NCBI RefSeq assembly: GCF_900115845.1
Contig: NZ_FOXX01000013.1
Span: 1-64,000 of the forward strand
DNA length: 64,000 nt
DNA from: Priestia endophytica DSM 13796
GTDB taxonomy: Bacteria; Bacillota; Bacilli; Bacillales; Bacillaceae_H
Direction: 5' to 3'
Shown: piece by piece, positions 53,251 through 61,727 of the stretch
Layout of the letters: every line of letters begins with the position of its first letter
Numbering within the stretch: position 1 is the stretch's first letter
The notes under the pieces: model-generated
Databases searched by the model: none
What the model saw: only the letters and a program-made list of their open reading frames with translations
Told to the model about the DNA's origin: nothing
Translations under genes and position numbers: made by a program

Positions 53251-54209
53251 TGAATAGAGCTGAAGAAATAAAGTTACCCGAAAAAGTTGTAATTTGTGAA
53301 GTAGCACCGCGAGATGGGTTTCAAGCTGAAGAGACCTGGATTCCAACTGAACGAAAAATCCACATTGTTCGAGAGTTAGCGAATACAGGAATCCAATCGA
53401 TAGAAATTACATCTTTTGTACATCCAAAAGCAATTCCTCAACTAAAAGATGCCGAACAAGTTGTAAAAAGCGTTCAAGATTTAACAAATATCAAATTCCG
53501 TGCTTTAGTACCGAATGTAAAAGGGGCACAAAGAGCGATTGATGCAGGAATTACAAAACTAAAACTTATGCTTTCTGCAACAGACTCTCACAGTCTATCA
53601 AATGCGAACTGCTCTGTCGAAGAGGCACAACTAGGCTTTGCTCCTATCATTGAACTAGCGGCTAAAAGCGGCGTTAAAGTTGGAGGTTCTATTTCCGTAG
53701 CTTTTGGATGCCCTTACGAAGGAAAAGTTCCCTTAGAAAGAATTGCCACCATCGTAGAACGCTACACTGAAATGGGAGTTAACGAAGTTTCATTAGCTGA
53801 TACAACAGGCATGGCGAATCCTAAACAAATATATACGACGCTCGGGGTACTTAAGAGAAGTTTTCCACAAATGACATTTTCCATGCATCTACACAATACA
53901 CGTGGACTTGCTTTTTCTAATGTTTTAGCAGCCCTGCAGCAAGGTATTATTCACTTTGATAGCTCGATCATTGGTTTAGGAGGATGTCCGTATGCTCCTG
54001 GAGCAAGCGGAAACATTGCAACAGAAGATCTTGCTCATGGATTAGCTGAAATGGGGATTGAAACAGGAATCAATCTTGATAAACTGACTGTAGCAGCTAG
54101 AAACATACGTGAATTGATCGGTCATGACGGTGGAAGTTATATCCTACAAGCCGGACCTTTCTCCCAACTCCATGACAAACCTCATGTACAAGAGAAACTT
54201 GAAAAATAA
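53250..54209 (+). CDS. HMG-CoA-lyase-like enzyme
   Basis: A 319-residue TIM-barrel lyase. Motifs are EVAPRDGFQAEE (metal site), ITSFVHPKAIPQL, MHLHNTRGLAFSN (metal histidines) and the loop GLGGCPYAPGASGN with the catalytic Cys. HMG-CoA lyase gives acetyl-CoA and acetoacetate; relatives cleave other 3-hydroxy-3-alkyl acyl-CoAs. With the CoA transferase it may degrade 3-hydroxy-3-methylglutarate or a similar acid. Confidence 0.9.
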   Translation: MNRAEEIKLPEKVVICEVAPRDGFQAEETWIPTERKIHIVRELANTGIQSIEITSFVHPKAIPQLKDAEQVVKSVQDLTNIKFRALVPNVKGAQRAIDAGITKLKLMLSATDSHSLSNANCSVEEAQLGFAPIIELAAKSGVKVGGSISVAFGCPYEGKVPLERIATIVERYTEMGVNEVSLADTTGMANPKQIYTTLGVLKRSFPQMTFSMHLHNTRGLAFSNVLAALQQGIIHFDSSIIGLGGCPYAPGASGNIATEDLAHGLAEMGIETGINLDKLTVAARNIRELIGHDGGSYILQAGPFSQLHDKPHVQEKLEK

Positions 54210-54248
54210 AACATGATCAACTTTTTCACTACTTCTATTTATTAACTC

Positions 54249-54298
54249 AAACTAAGAAAAAGGGAGAAGTATTAAGCTCCTCCCTCTTTCTTAGTTTA
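54249..54298. terminator. Long terminator shared by the lyase and barstar genes
   Basis: AACTAAGAAAAAGGGAG / CTCCCTCTTTCTTAGTT near-perfect stem between convergent genes. Confidence 0.85.
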
Positions 54299-54563
54299 AA
54301 ACAAAAGAAAACTCCTTCATCTCTTTCTCCACATCTTCAAAAAGATTTTTAAATTTTTCTGCTCTCTTCCCTAACTCTTTCTCACTTTCTTGATAATTTC
54401 TCCATGAGATAGTAAGAGGCTTTGAAGAATAAGCCATTAAAGTGTCCCAAAGCGCATCTAAGTTTCCTCCATAATAACTTGGGAAATCTAACTCGCTTTT
54501 TAAAAAATCATGAAGTTCTTGTTCAGTTCCGATACGTTCTCCAGGAATTTCTACTATCTTCAT
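54291..54563 (-). CDS. Barstar-like ribonuclease inhibitor
   Basis: A 90-residue cytoplasmic protein with the barstar fold: start KIVEIPGERIGTEQELHDFL, FPSYYGGNLDALWDTL (the barnase-binding helix and loop) and LTISWRNYQESEKELG. It inhibits the barnase encoded 15 nt upstream on the same strand, protecting the cytoplasm from the secreted enzyme. Confidence 0.92.
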   Translation of the reverse strand: MKIVEIPGERIGTEQELHDFLKSELDFPSYYGGNLDALWDTLMAYSSKPLTISWRNYQESEKELGKRAEKFKNLFEDVEKEMKEFSFVLN

Positions 54564-54578
54564 CCATCAGTATCCTTT

Positions 54579-55043
54579 CTATCTCATTCTTTCAAATGTT
54601 TTATAATGATCGGTTGTTTTATAAATAAGACCATCATTTGAGTATACAATACGCTTTGCATTACGGTAACCTGACACATAATCTATATCTGCTTCACGCC
54701 ATACTCTTCCTGATTTCTCCGGGAGGGATCCTTCACGGTTAGAGAAAATATCTCCGCCAATACTTTTTCCAGGAGCTACTTCAGCTAAATTTCCTTCACT
54801 TGGCTCCCATCCTAAATTATATGCTTCACTTTTTGTTATATAATTGTCTGGAAGTTCACCGTATCTATCAATATAATTTGCAACATCTTCAAATGATGTA
54901 TAAGAGGCTGCTTCTACGCGCTGGTCTGCACTATTTGATAGAGGACTTTGAAACGGAGCAAAGGTGAAAAATAAAAGAGCTGCCAACAGAACTGCACTAA
55001 ACTGAACAACTTTTTTCATTCCTTTTCCTACTGTGTTTTTCAT
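54579..55043 (-). CDS. Barnase-type secreted ribonuclease
   Basis: A 154-residue extracellular guanyl-preferring RNase. Signal peptide at residues 1-25 or so and a propeptide to about 45. Catalytic residues E117 (WREADIDY), R127 and R131 (GYRNAKRIVY), H146 (TTDHYKTF) and K71 are all present. Strong AAAAGGAGTGG site. It shares a transcript with barstar. Confidence 0.95.
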   Translation of the reverse strand: MKNTVGKGMKKVVQFSAVLLAALLFFTFAPFQSPLSNSADQRVEAASYTSFEDVANYIDRYGELPDNYITKSEAYNLGWEPSEGNLAEVAPGKSIGGDIFSNREGSLPEKSGRVWREADIDYVSGYRNAKRIVYSNDGLIYKTTDHYKTFERMR

Positions 55044-55440
55044 TTTACCACTCCTTTTTTAAATTCTCTTCTATCATAGTACAAATTTTAGTAATATTCT
55101 TAATTTTCAAACCAAATTAACTTATTCTTAAATTCCACTTTACAATATTAATATCATATTCAATAATTCAGTAATATTAATCAAAAATACATCCTTTTAT
55201 TTTGCAGCTTATTTTCTTTCTCTGGACCATGTATAAAACTCGATGTTGAATAAAATTGCGGCAGCTTTCACCTTTCCTTTTTGCATCCGCTTTGCCCTAT
55301 TAAGCGTAGATGAGAAAAATTACTTCTCTCACTAACTCTCATCAAAATCAAACAACATAGCGGTAAAGTTGGATTTACATCACTTGATTCACTATGTAAA
55401 ACACTTGACTGTCAAGCACTTGTAACTCCCTTGAATATAT
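55044..55440. other. Region between barnase and the permease leader
   Basis: AT-rich region without a gene. CTTGAC-T-GTCAAG (55404-55416) is a perfect small palindrome flanked by CACTTG repeats, possibly an operator. Confidence 0.35.
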
Positions 55441-55557
55441 GAAAGAGGAAGAATAAAAGCTGCGTTTTCCCCTACAGCTTTTAACCTTCCTCTTCTTTCT
55501 ATACATAAAAGTCTCCTCCTAGCCTCAAAATAAGCTTATACAAGTTAAGAGGAGGAG
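55441..55557 (+). promoter_or_regulatory. Structured leader with anti-Shine-Dalgarno
   Basis: A hairpin at 55441-55499 (inner AAAAGCTG / CAGCTTTT, imperfect outer arms) is followed by CTCCTCCT (55513-55520), which pairs perfectly with AGGAGGAG (55550-55557) in the permease ribosome binding site. No T-box motif (GGTGGNACCGCG) is present. Confidence 0.5.
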
Positions 55558-55564
55558 GAACAGA

Positions 55565-56902
55565 ATGAGCAGCTGTAGCGCCAAGGATGCAAAAAAAGAA
55601 GGAAATATGAAATGGTGGCAGCTTTCTTTAGTGGGAATTGGCTGTACAATTGGAACGGGCTATTTTCTTGGATCAAGCATTGGCATTCGCTTGACAGGTC
55701 CCGCTATTATTTTATCATTTTTAATTGCTGCGTTTAGCACATATATGGTCTACAATCGATTGGCAAAAATGACAGCTAAAGATCCACAAGAAGGGTCTTT
55801 TTGCTACTATGCGCGAAAAGCACACGGTCATGGGGTCGGATTTGGGTGTGGCTGGAACTATTGGTGTTCTAACATCTTAATTATGGGAAGTCAGCTTACG
55901 GCTCTCTCCATTCTTACACGATTTTGGTTTCCTGATGTGCCTCTTTGGGTCTTTACTTCTATTTATGCAGTTCTCTCTATTATTGTTGTCTTAACAGGCA
56001 CAAGTGGATTTAACAAGCTTGAGAACCTTTTCGCCGTTATTAAAGTAGCTGCAATTGTGATGTTTATTATTTTAGCAGTTGCTGTAATATTTGGATGGAT
56101 TGGAAAACATACGGGTGGTTTTCAGGAACATGATGCTTTTTTCACTTCTGGACTTAAGGGATTTTGGGCTTCTCTTATTTATGCATTCTACGCCTTTGGA
56201 GGCATTGAAGTTATTGGCCTGATGGCTATGCAATTAAAGAAGAAAGAAGACGCGCCAAAAGCAGGAACGATGATGCTTCTTGTGCTTGCTATTATTTACG
56301 CTGTGTCTATTGGATTAGCGGTCATGATGACGTCTCTTCAAAACTTTACAGAAGATGAAAGTCCCTTTGTTACTGCTCTTAATGACGACGGCTTGGCCTT
56401 TTTCCCTCACGTATTTAACGCTGCAGTTATTATCGCGGGCTTTTCTGCTATGACAGCCTCTCTTTTTGGGGTGACCAATTTACTTGTGACTCTCGCTAAA
56501 GACAAAGATGCACCAGCTTTTTTTGAAAAAAAAATAAAAAAACTAAAAGATCTTCCTCTTCCATCTCTAGGATTGGCTACAGTTGGGTTAATTGCTTCTA
56601 TTATTGCTTCTTTTGCTGTACCAGGAAGAATTTACGAATACATTACGACTGCTGCTGGACTTATGATTTTGTATAACTGGTTTTTTATTATTACCTCTTC
56701 CTTACGACTTATTTCGTCTTCGCTTTTTCAGAAGATACTATCTTGGTTAGGACTTCTTCTCATTTTAGCAGCGGTTATTGGTACCCTTTTTGAAAAAACA
56801 GTACGACCTGGTCTCTATATAAGTTTACTTTTTGTCGTCATTATTGCGATTGTTGCTTTTTTCATTCAAAAGAAAGGAAAACAAAACAAGACGGCTTCAT
56901 AA
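55565..56902 (+). CDS. APC-family amino-acid permease
   Basis: A 445-residue carrier with about 12 helices. WQLSLVGIGCTIGTGYFLGSS carries the conserved glycine loop of helix 1; the second half includes FYAFGGIEVIGLMA and ASLFGVTNLLVTLAKD. The substrate is probably an amino acid, but which one is unknown. Its ribosome binding site can be masked by its leader. Single gene with a terminator. Confidence 0.88.
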   Translation: MSSCSAKDAKKEGNMKWWQLSLVGIGCTIGTGYFLGSSIGIRLTGPAIILSFLIAAFSTYMVYNRLAKMTAKDPQEGSFCYYARKAHGHGVGFGCGWNYWCSNILIMGSQLTALSILTRFWFPDVPLWVFTSIYAVLSIIVVLTGTSGFNKLENLFAVIKVAAIVMFIILAVAVIFGWIGKHTGGFQEHDAFFTSGLKGFWASLIYAFYAFGGIEVIGLMAMQLKKKEDAPKAGTMMLLVLAIIYAVSIGLAVMMTSLQNFTEDESPFVTALNDDGLAFFPHVFNAAVIIAGFSAMTASLFGVTNLLVTLAKDKDAPAFFEKKIKKLKDLPLPSLGLATVGLIASIIASFAVPGRIYEYITTAAGLMILYNWFFIITSSLRLISSSLFQKILSWLGLLLILAAVIGTLFEKTVRPGLYISLLFVVIIAIVAFFIQKKGKQNKTAS

Positions 56903-56916
56903 GCCGTCTTGTTTTT
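56884..56916. terminator. Bidirectional terminator
   Basis: AAACAAGACGGCTT / AAGCCGTCTTGTTT stem between convergent genes. Confidence 0.9.
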
Positions 56917-56920
56917 GCAA

Positions 56921-57148
56921 CTATTCTTCCAAACGAGGCGGAACCTCAGGTACTTTTGTCGCTAAAGGAACATCTGCTGGGTTCACTTTAAACGACTTTT
57001 TATATTTTTCACCGTTTACAATGCTTTCAGGTTCACAAGATCTCCATGTAAAAAAACAAAGATTACACTGATACACTTCCCAAGCTCCTTCAACAGGAGA
57101 TTTTGCTACAGTTTCGGCTTTATGTTGATCACAGCGCGGACATTTCAT
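56921..57148 (-). CDS. bsdD: Phenolic acid decarboxylase subunit D
   Basis: A 75-residue protein, the exact size of B. subtilis BsdD. CPRCDQHK and CNLCFFTWRSCEPE give zinc-ribbon cysteines. The start at 57148 lies 8 nt after AAGGAG and just after bsdC. BsdD is needed for full activity of BsdC on 4-hydroxybenzoate and vanillate. Confidence 0.92.
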   Translation of the reverse strand: MKCPRCDQHKAETVAKSPVEGAWEVYQCNLCFFTWRSCEPESIVNGEKYKKSFKVNPADVPLATKVPEVPPRLEE

Positions 57149-57163
57149 CTTTATCACTCCTTT

Positions 57164-58585
57164 TTATTTTGACAGCATATCCTGAAGTTTTTTCTCCCAC
57201 TCTTTTGTTGTAAGTGGTTCGTCAAGCGGCTGCGAGTAGTGCCCTCTTGTTTCAGGTGCTTTTGGTGTTGTAGCGTCTAAAATCATCTTATGGGTAATGC
57301 CTGCTGGATTTGAACCAGGATCAAGCGGTAGAACAGATAAATCAGGAATTTGAACAGCATCATGTTTTGGATGCATTTTTGTGGATAGCGCCCACATCAC
57401 TTGAGGCAAATTGAACGGATCCACATCTTCATCAACAACAATAACCATTTTACAATAGCCAAGTCCATGTGGTGTTGTTAAAGCCCGCATGCCAACAGCT
57501 TTAGCAAATCCTCCATAGCGGCTTTTTGTAGAAACAATGGCAATAAGTCCATGAGTATACATAGCATTTACAGCAACAATTTCTTCTGGGAATGCTTCTT
57601 TTAACTGCTGATAAAGGGGTACACATGTGTTAATCCCAATCATATAATCACATTCTGTCCATGGCATGCCTAGATAAAGATGTTCAAAAATTGGGTTTTT
57701 ACGATGATAAACACGTTTAATTTGGATAATTGGCATGCTGCGCCCACCTGAATAGTGACCTGTAAATTCTCCAAAAGGTCCTTCGTATTCACGTTCTCCT
57801 GCTAAAATTTCACCTTCAAGGACAACTTCTGCTCCCCATGGGATATCAAGATTAGAGAGTTTTGCTTTTACAATTTTGTATGGCTCTTGCTGAAGCGCTC
57901 CTGCCATCTCATATTCTGATTGATCATATAAAAGCGGTGTTGAAGCTGCTGTTGTAATAACAGGCTCACATCCTAATGCAATGGCTACTTTTAAATTTTC
58001 ACCGCGCTCTTCCGCTTGTTTTAAGTGAATAGCAATATCATGTTGTGGCACAGGCTGAATCCCTAAGCGATCTTTTCCTTTTACTTGCATGCGGTAAATT
58101 CCAACATTTTGTTTTCCAAAATGATCAGGATCTGTTACATCTCTTGAAATAACACATGCTTTATCAAGATAAAACCCTCCGTCTCCTTGGTTAATTCTGA
58201 AAAGTGGTAAAATATCAAAAAGATTGATGTCCTCTGTTATCTCACATTCATGAAATGGCGCACTTTCTTCACGTTGTACAGGAACAGGAGCCTCACTATA
58301 CCGTTTAGCAAATTCAAAAAACTGCTCTTTAACAGGCGTGTTTTTAGGCATTCCTAGCATAAGTGCATGGTTGGACCATGAGCCAATTACATTTAGGGCA
58401 ATTTGAGCATTGTTATACCCATAAACGTTGTTAAAAAGAAGGCCTGGCGTGTTATCTCCTAAGTTATTAATAGCTCGAGCAGCCGCCCCTAAATCAGGTT
58501 CTGGTTTCACTTCTTCATCAATTGTCAAAAGTTGATTTTCTTTTTGTAAAGTGTTTAAAAAATCTCGAAAATCTTTGTAAGCCAT
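57164..58585 (-). CDS. bsdC: UbiD-family phenolic acid decarboxylase subunit C
   Basis: A 473-residue UbiD-type enzyme using prenylated FMN to remove CO2 from vanillate or 4-hydroxybenzoate. Conserved parts are NVGIYRMQVKGKDRLG, the E(x)GPFGEFTGHYSGGR loop (around residue 270) with the active-site Glu, and the start KDFRDFLNTLQKEN. The B subunit (UbiX-type flavin prenyltransferase) that makes the cofactor is not in this operon, though in B. subtilis it is. It is divergent from the LysR gene. Confidence 0.94.
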   Translation of the reverse strand: MAYKDFRDFLNTLQKENQLLTIDEEVKPEPDLGAAARAINNLGDNTPGLLFNNVYGYNNAQIALNVIGSWSNHALMLGMPKNTPVKEQFFEFAKRYSEAPVPVQREESAPFHECEITEDINLFDILPLFRINQGDGGFYLDKACVISRDVTDPDHFGKQNVGIYRMQVKGKDRLGIQPVPQHDIAIHLKQAEERGENLKVAIALGCEPVITTAASTPLLYDQSEYEMAGALQQEPYKIVKAKLSNLDIPWGAEVVLEGEILAGEREYEGPFGEFTGHYSGGRSMPIIQIKRVYHRKNPIFEHLYLGMPWTECDYMIGINTCVPLYQQLKEAFPEEIVAVNAMYTHGLIAIVSTKSRYGGFAKAVGMRALTTPHGLGYCKMVIVVDEDVDPFNLPQVMWALSTKMHPKHDAVQIPDLSVLPLDPGSNPAGITHKMILDATTPKAPETRGHYSQPLDEPLTTKEWEKKLQDMLSK

Positions 58586-58663
58586 CTTTTCTCCTCCTTG
58601 TTTCTCTTCTTGCCTTACAATTCAAATAATTTGTTCTACAAATTAATCGTACATGAACTTTTT

Positions 58664-58680
58664 ACATATTTGAAATATGT
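58664..58680. promoter_or_regulatory. Palindromic LysR-type operator
   Basis: ACATATTTGAAATATGT: perfect arms about a central G, in the bsdC/LysR divergent region. Confidence 0.65.
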
Positions 58681-58730
58681 ATTAAATATTTATAAAATAC
58701 TCTTAAGGTATAAAGAAAGGAGAAAGACTT

Positions 58731-59618
58731 ATGGATATTCGCCAAATGACTTATTTTATTGCTATTGCTGAAGAAGGAACCATTACAAAAGCTGCAGAAC
58801 GACTACATATGGCACAACCACCTTTAAGCCGACAAGTTCAAGGAATGGAAGAAGAGCTTGGTGTTACGCTGTTTGAGCGTAATAAAAAGAAGCGAATGAC
58901 GCTCACGCCAGAGGGAGAGCTGTTCCTCCAGCGAGCGCGAGAAGTTGTGAATAAGATGGAAGATACAGTTGAAGAAGTAAAAGAATTTCAAAACAGTGGG
59001 GAACGTAAATTATCTGTTGGGGCAACCATTTATTCGGCTGCCTTGCTCGTAAAAAGCGTTGTGTCTTATAAAGAAAAACATCCTAACTTTACATTTCAAG
59101 TGTGGGAAGATGAACCAACACGGTTAGAAGAACTTTTAGAAAACAGGAAAATTGATGTAGCACTAACCACAACCCTATTTTCAAATGAAAACGTCATTAC
59201 AAAACAGCTTTCTGAAGATCCTTGCGTTGTTGTTGTACCGAAAAATCATCCAAGCACAGAACCCGTAAGTATGGAAACTCTTTCTTCCCTTCCGCTTGTT
59301 TTGCTACGAACCCACTATGGAAAAGGAATTTATGACAGTATTTTAGCGGAGTTTGAACGATTGAATTTACATCCAACGCTTTTTTGTGAATGTCACGACT
59401 CTGCCACCCTTTTAAATCTCGTTTCAGCGGGATTTGGGGCAACAATACTGCCTTGCTCAATGCTTTCCTTACACGGATTAAACGACTTAAAAACGCTCTC
59501 AATTGAAAACAATCCTTTTATTCTTACAACATCACTTATTTACCGAAAAGGATATGTATCAAAAGCTGCACAGGAATTTATACAGTGGTTTGAAGAGTTT
59601 CAAGATGTACAATCTTGA
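58731..59618 (+). CDS. bsdA: LysR-family activator of phenolic acid decarboxylase
   Basis: A 295-residue LysR regulator divergent from bsdCD. Helix-turn-helix in IAEEGTITKAAERLHMAQPP-LSRQVQGMEEELG, effector domain afterwards. BsdA activates bsdBCD in response to salicylate and related acids in B. subtilis. AAAGGAG precedes the start. Confidence 0.87.
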   Translation: MDIRQMTYFIAIAEEGTITKAAERLHMAQPPLSRQVQGMEEELGVTLFERNKKKRMTLTPEGELFLQRAREVVNKMEDTVEEVKEFQNSGERKLSVGATIYSAALLVKSVVSYKEKHPNFTFQVWEDEPTRLEELLENRKIDVALTTTLFSNENVITKQLSEDPCVVVVPKNHPSTEPVSMETLSSLPLVLLRTHYGKGIYDSILAEFERLNLHPTLFCECHDSATLLNLVSAGFGATILPCSMLSLHGLNDLKTLSIENNPFILTTSLIYRKGYVSKAAQEFIQWFEEFQDVQS

Positions 59619-59675
59619 AACTTTTCGCTTCTTTCTTCGTATAAAAAAGAAGAAAGAAAAAAGGAAGTGATATAG

Positions 59676-60671
59676 ATGACAACACTGCAAGAAAAAGTGG
59701 AATGTTTTGAAAAAATGTATTTTCACTTAAAGAATGAATTAAAATGGCAAGCTGTTGATAAAAACTATTTAATGATTCTCTCTTCTATATATGGGGAAAG
59801 CAATAAAAAAGAAGCGCAAGTTTCGCTTCTTTCTCTTGGAAAAACATTCAAAAAGCAAGTTGGATTTTTTTCACCCCTTAACTCTAGCTACTCTTTTATG
59901 ATTGCTGCCCTTCTTGATGCTCAATATAACGACCCAGAAGCTAAATTTCAGGAGCTTGACACCATTTATAATAAGCTAGTAGATTCAGGCTTTAAAAAAG
60001 ATGTATTCACATACCTATGCGCTCTTATTGTTCTCAATGAAGAAACGCCAACGTTTTCTGTTAAAGACTATGCTGACCGAGCCCTTTCTCTTTACACCTT
60101 AATGAAAGAATCTCATCCGTTTATAACGTCTAAAAGCGACTATCCTCTTGCAATGCTGCTTTCAAAAGAGAATGGATCTCCTATTCAAATTATCGACCGT
60201 GTTGAAAACGTGTATGGAATGTGGGCAAGTAAAGGATACCGAAAAGGAAACGATTTGCAGTTTTTAAGCCATATTCTCTCGCTTCAAGATACGCAACCGC
60301 TTGAAGACCTTTATGAAACGTATGCTAGAATCGAAAACTACTTTTCTAAAAATGGCATGAAAATAAAACCTGCTCACTATACACAATTTGCAATCCTTTC
60401 TTTATTAGAAGCTGACGAAAGAAAGCTTGCTCAAATTCACGATATTGCTGCTTATTTCAATAAACATAAAGCTTTCAAATGGAAGCAGCAAACAAATTTT
60501 GCAACAGCCGTTAACATTGTGATGAACTATAGTATGGAGCATGAAGACATTTTAAAAACAAGTCTCTATACAACGCTAGATATGGTCATTCAAGCTCAGC
60601 AGGCAGCAATGGTAGCTGTGATGGCAAGTGCTGCAGCAAATGCTTCCTCTAGTGAGGGCGGTGGAAACTAA
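59676..60671 (+). CDS. DUF4003-family protein
   Basis: A 331-residue helical cytoplasmic protein with repeated pairs of helices (FEKMYFHLKNELKWQAVDKN, TIYNKLVDSGFKKDVFTYL, YETYARIENYFSKNGMK). This matches a Bacillus-restricted family of unknown function. The tail is rich in Ala, Ser and Gly. It overlaps the convergent Nudix gene by 4 nt. Confidence 0.78.
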   Translation: MTTLQEKVECFEKMYFHLKNELKWQAVDKNYLMILSSIYGESNKKEAQVSLLSLGKTFKKQVGFFSPLNSSYSFMIAALLDAQYNDPEAKFQELDTIYNKLVDSGFKKDVFTYLCALIVLNEETPTFSVKDYADRALSLYTLMKESHPFITSKSDYPLAMLLSKENGSPIQIIDRVENVYGMWASKGYRKGNDLQFLSHILSLQDTQPLEDLYETYARIENYFSKNGMKIKPAHYTQFAILSLLEADERKLAQIHDIAAYFNKHKAFKWKQQTNFATAVNIVMNYSMEHEDILKTSLYTTLDMVIQAQQAAMVAVMASAAANASSSEGGGN

Positions 60672-61285
60672 TCTTTTTGAATGACGTCTATAAAGTGTTT
60701 TAACACGCGTCCTGTTAATCCCCATATCACATCGCTATTGTATTCATAAAAATATTCAGAGAGTGGGCGCTGACGAAAATTATAGTTCTCTCCTCCTGGA
60801 ATTAAATGATATGGAAAATCATCAGCAGGTTTCACTTCATAATTCATCTCAAATGTCTTCGGAGGATTATGTAGGAGATAAGAAAGAGGCACCGTGAATA
60901 CACGCTCTACTTCTTCTTGATTTGGAAAAATCTCAGCTTCTTCAATAAAGCCTACATACGGATAAATGATCATCCCAAAAGGAGATACAAAATAATCGAG
61001 GGGCTGTACGTTTGTGATTTTATTAGAGGAAATGCCAAGTTCCTCTGCCGTTTCCCTTATAGCTGCCTCTTGCTCATTTTTATCTCCTTCTTCAATTCTT
61101 CCTCCTGGAAAACAAACTTCTCCAGGTTGTCTTCGCATCGTTGAAGCTCGCACTTCAAAAAGAAGATGAAGTTCATCTTCTTTTTGAACTATAGGAATTA
61201 AAATAGCATATTTTAAAAAATGTTCGCTTCCTAAAATAGAAGGACGGCGATGCTCCAACTTTTGCTGTAGTTTTTCTAAGTCCAT
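60668..61285 (-). CDS. Nudix hydrolase, CoA-pyrophosphatase type
   Basis: A 205-residue Nudix enzyme. The box GGRIEEGDKN...AIRETAEELGIS fits GX5EX7REUXEEXGU. The UPF0035/CoA-diphosphatase signature RRQPGEVCFPGG lies just before it. It splits CoA (or oxidised CoA) into phosphopantetheine and 3',5'-ADP. Start near AAAGGAAGAAA. Single gene. Confidence 0.88.
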   Translation of the reverse strand: MDLEKLQQKLEHRRPSILGSEHFLKYAILIPIVQKEDELHLLFEVRASTMRRQPGEVCFPGGRIEEGDKNEQEAAIRETAEELGISSNKITNVQPLDYFVSPFGMIIYPYVGFIEEAEIFPNQEEVERVFTVPLSYLLHNPPKTFEMNYEVKPADDFPYHLIPGGENYNFRQRPLSEYFYEYNSDVIWGLTGRVLKHFIDVIQKD

Positions 61286-61396
61286 ATATTTCTTCCTTTC
61301 CCTCTAATTTTCCCTATCGTACCATACTGTTTTTCCTTTTGCACCGATTATAAACAGCTTAAATTGGGTATGTATCACATAAGGAGGTTGATAACG

Positions 61397-61696
61397 GTGA
61401 TTATTATTTTATATGCCAGCATTGCTTTACTCGTTGTATCCATTATTTATCTTGGCTATACAGCTGTAAAAGCAATGAAAAACATTAAGCCAAAAGTAAA
61501 TGAATTAAATGCTACAGCAGAGCGGGTAAACGACCGTATGAATGGTATAAAAACAGAAACCGCTGTATTGAATGACACGAAAGATAAAATTTCAGAAGAC
61601 ATTCAGTATAAAAAAGAATCCGTTAACAAAGTAATAGGCGGTGCCAAAGAAACCCCAACTTTATTAAAGAGAGTATGGGAAAACGGAAAAGTATAG
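61397..61696 (+). CDS. Small DUF948-like membrane protein
   Basis: A 99-residue protein with one N-terminal membrane helix (2-24) and a long helical tail with heptad-like spacing (NELNATAERVNDRMNGIKTE). GTG 61397 lies 9 nt after AAGGAGG. Resembles B. subtilis YtxG/DUF948 proteins, often general-stress products; function unknown. Confidence 0.75.
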   Translation: MIIILYASIALLVVSIIYLGYTAVKAMKNIKPKVNELNATAERVNDRMNGIKTETAVLNDTKDKISEDIQYKKESVNKVIGGAKETPTLLKRVWENGKV

Positions 61697-61697
61697 T

Positions 61698-61727
61698 GAA
61701 AAAGCGAGGAATCCCTCGCTTTTTTTA
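61698..61727. terminator. Bidirectional terminator
   Basis: AAAAGCGAGGAATCCCTCGCTTTT hairpin. Confidence 0.85.

Noticed and set aside
55200-55564. T-box or S-box riboswitch before the permease
   Set aside because: The T-box GGTGGNACCGCG and S-box core motifs are absent.
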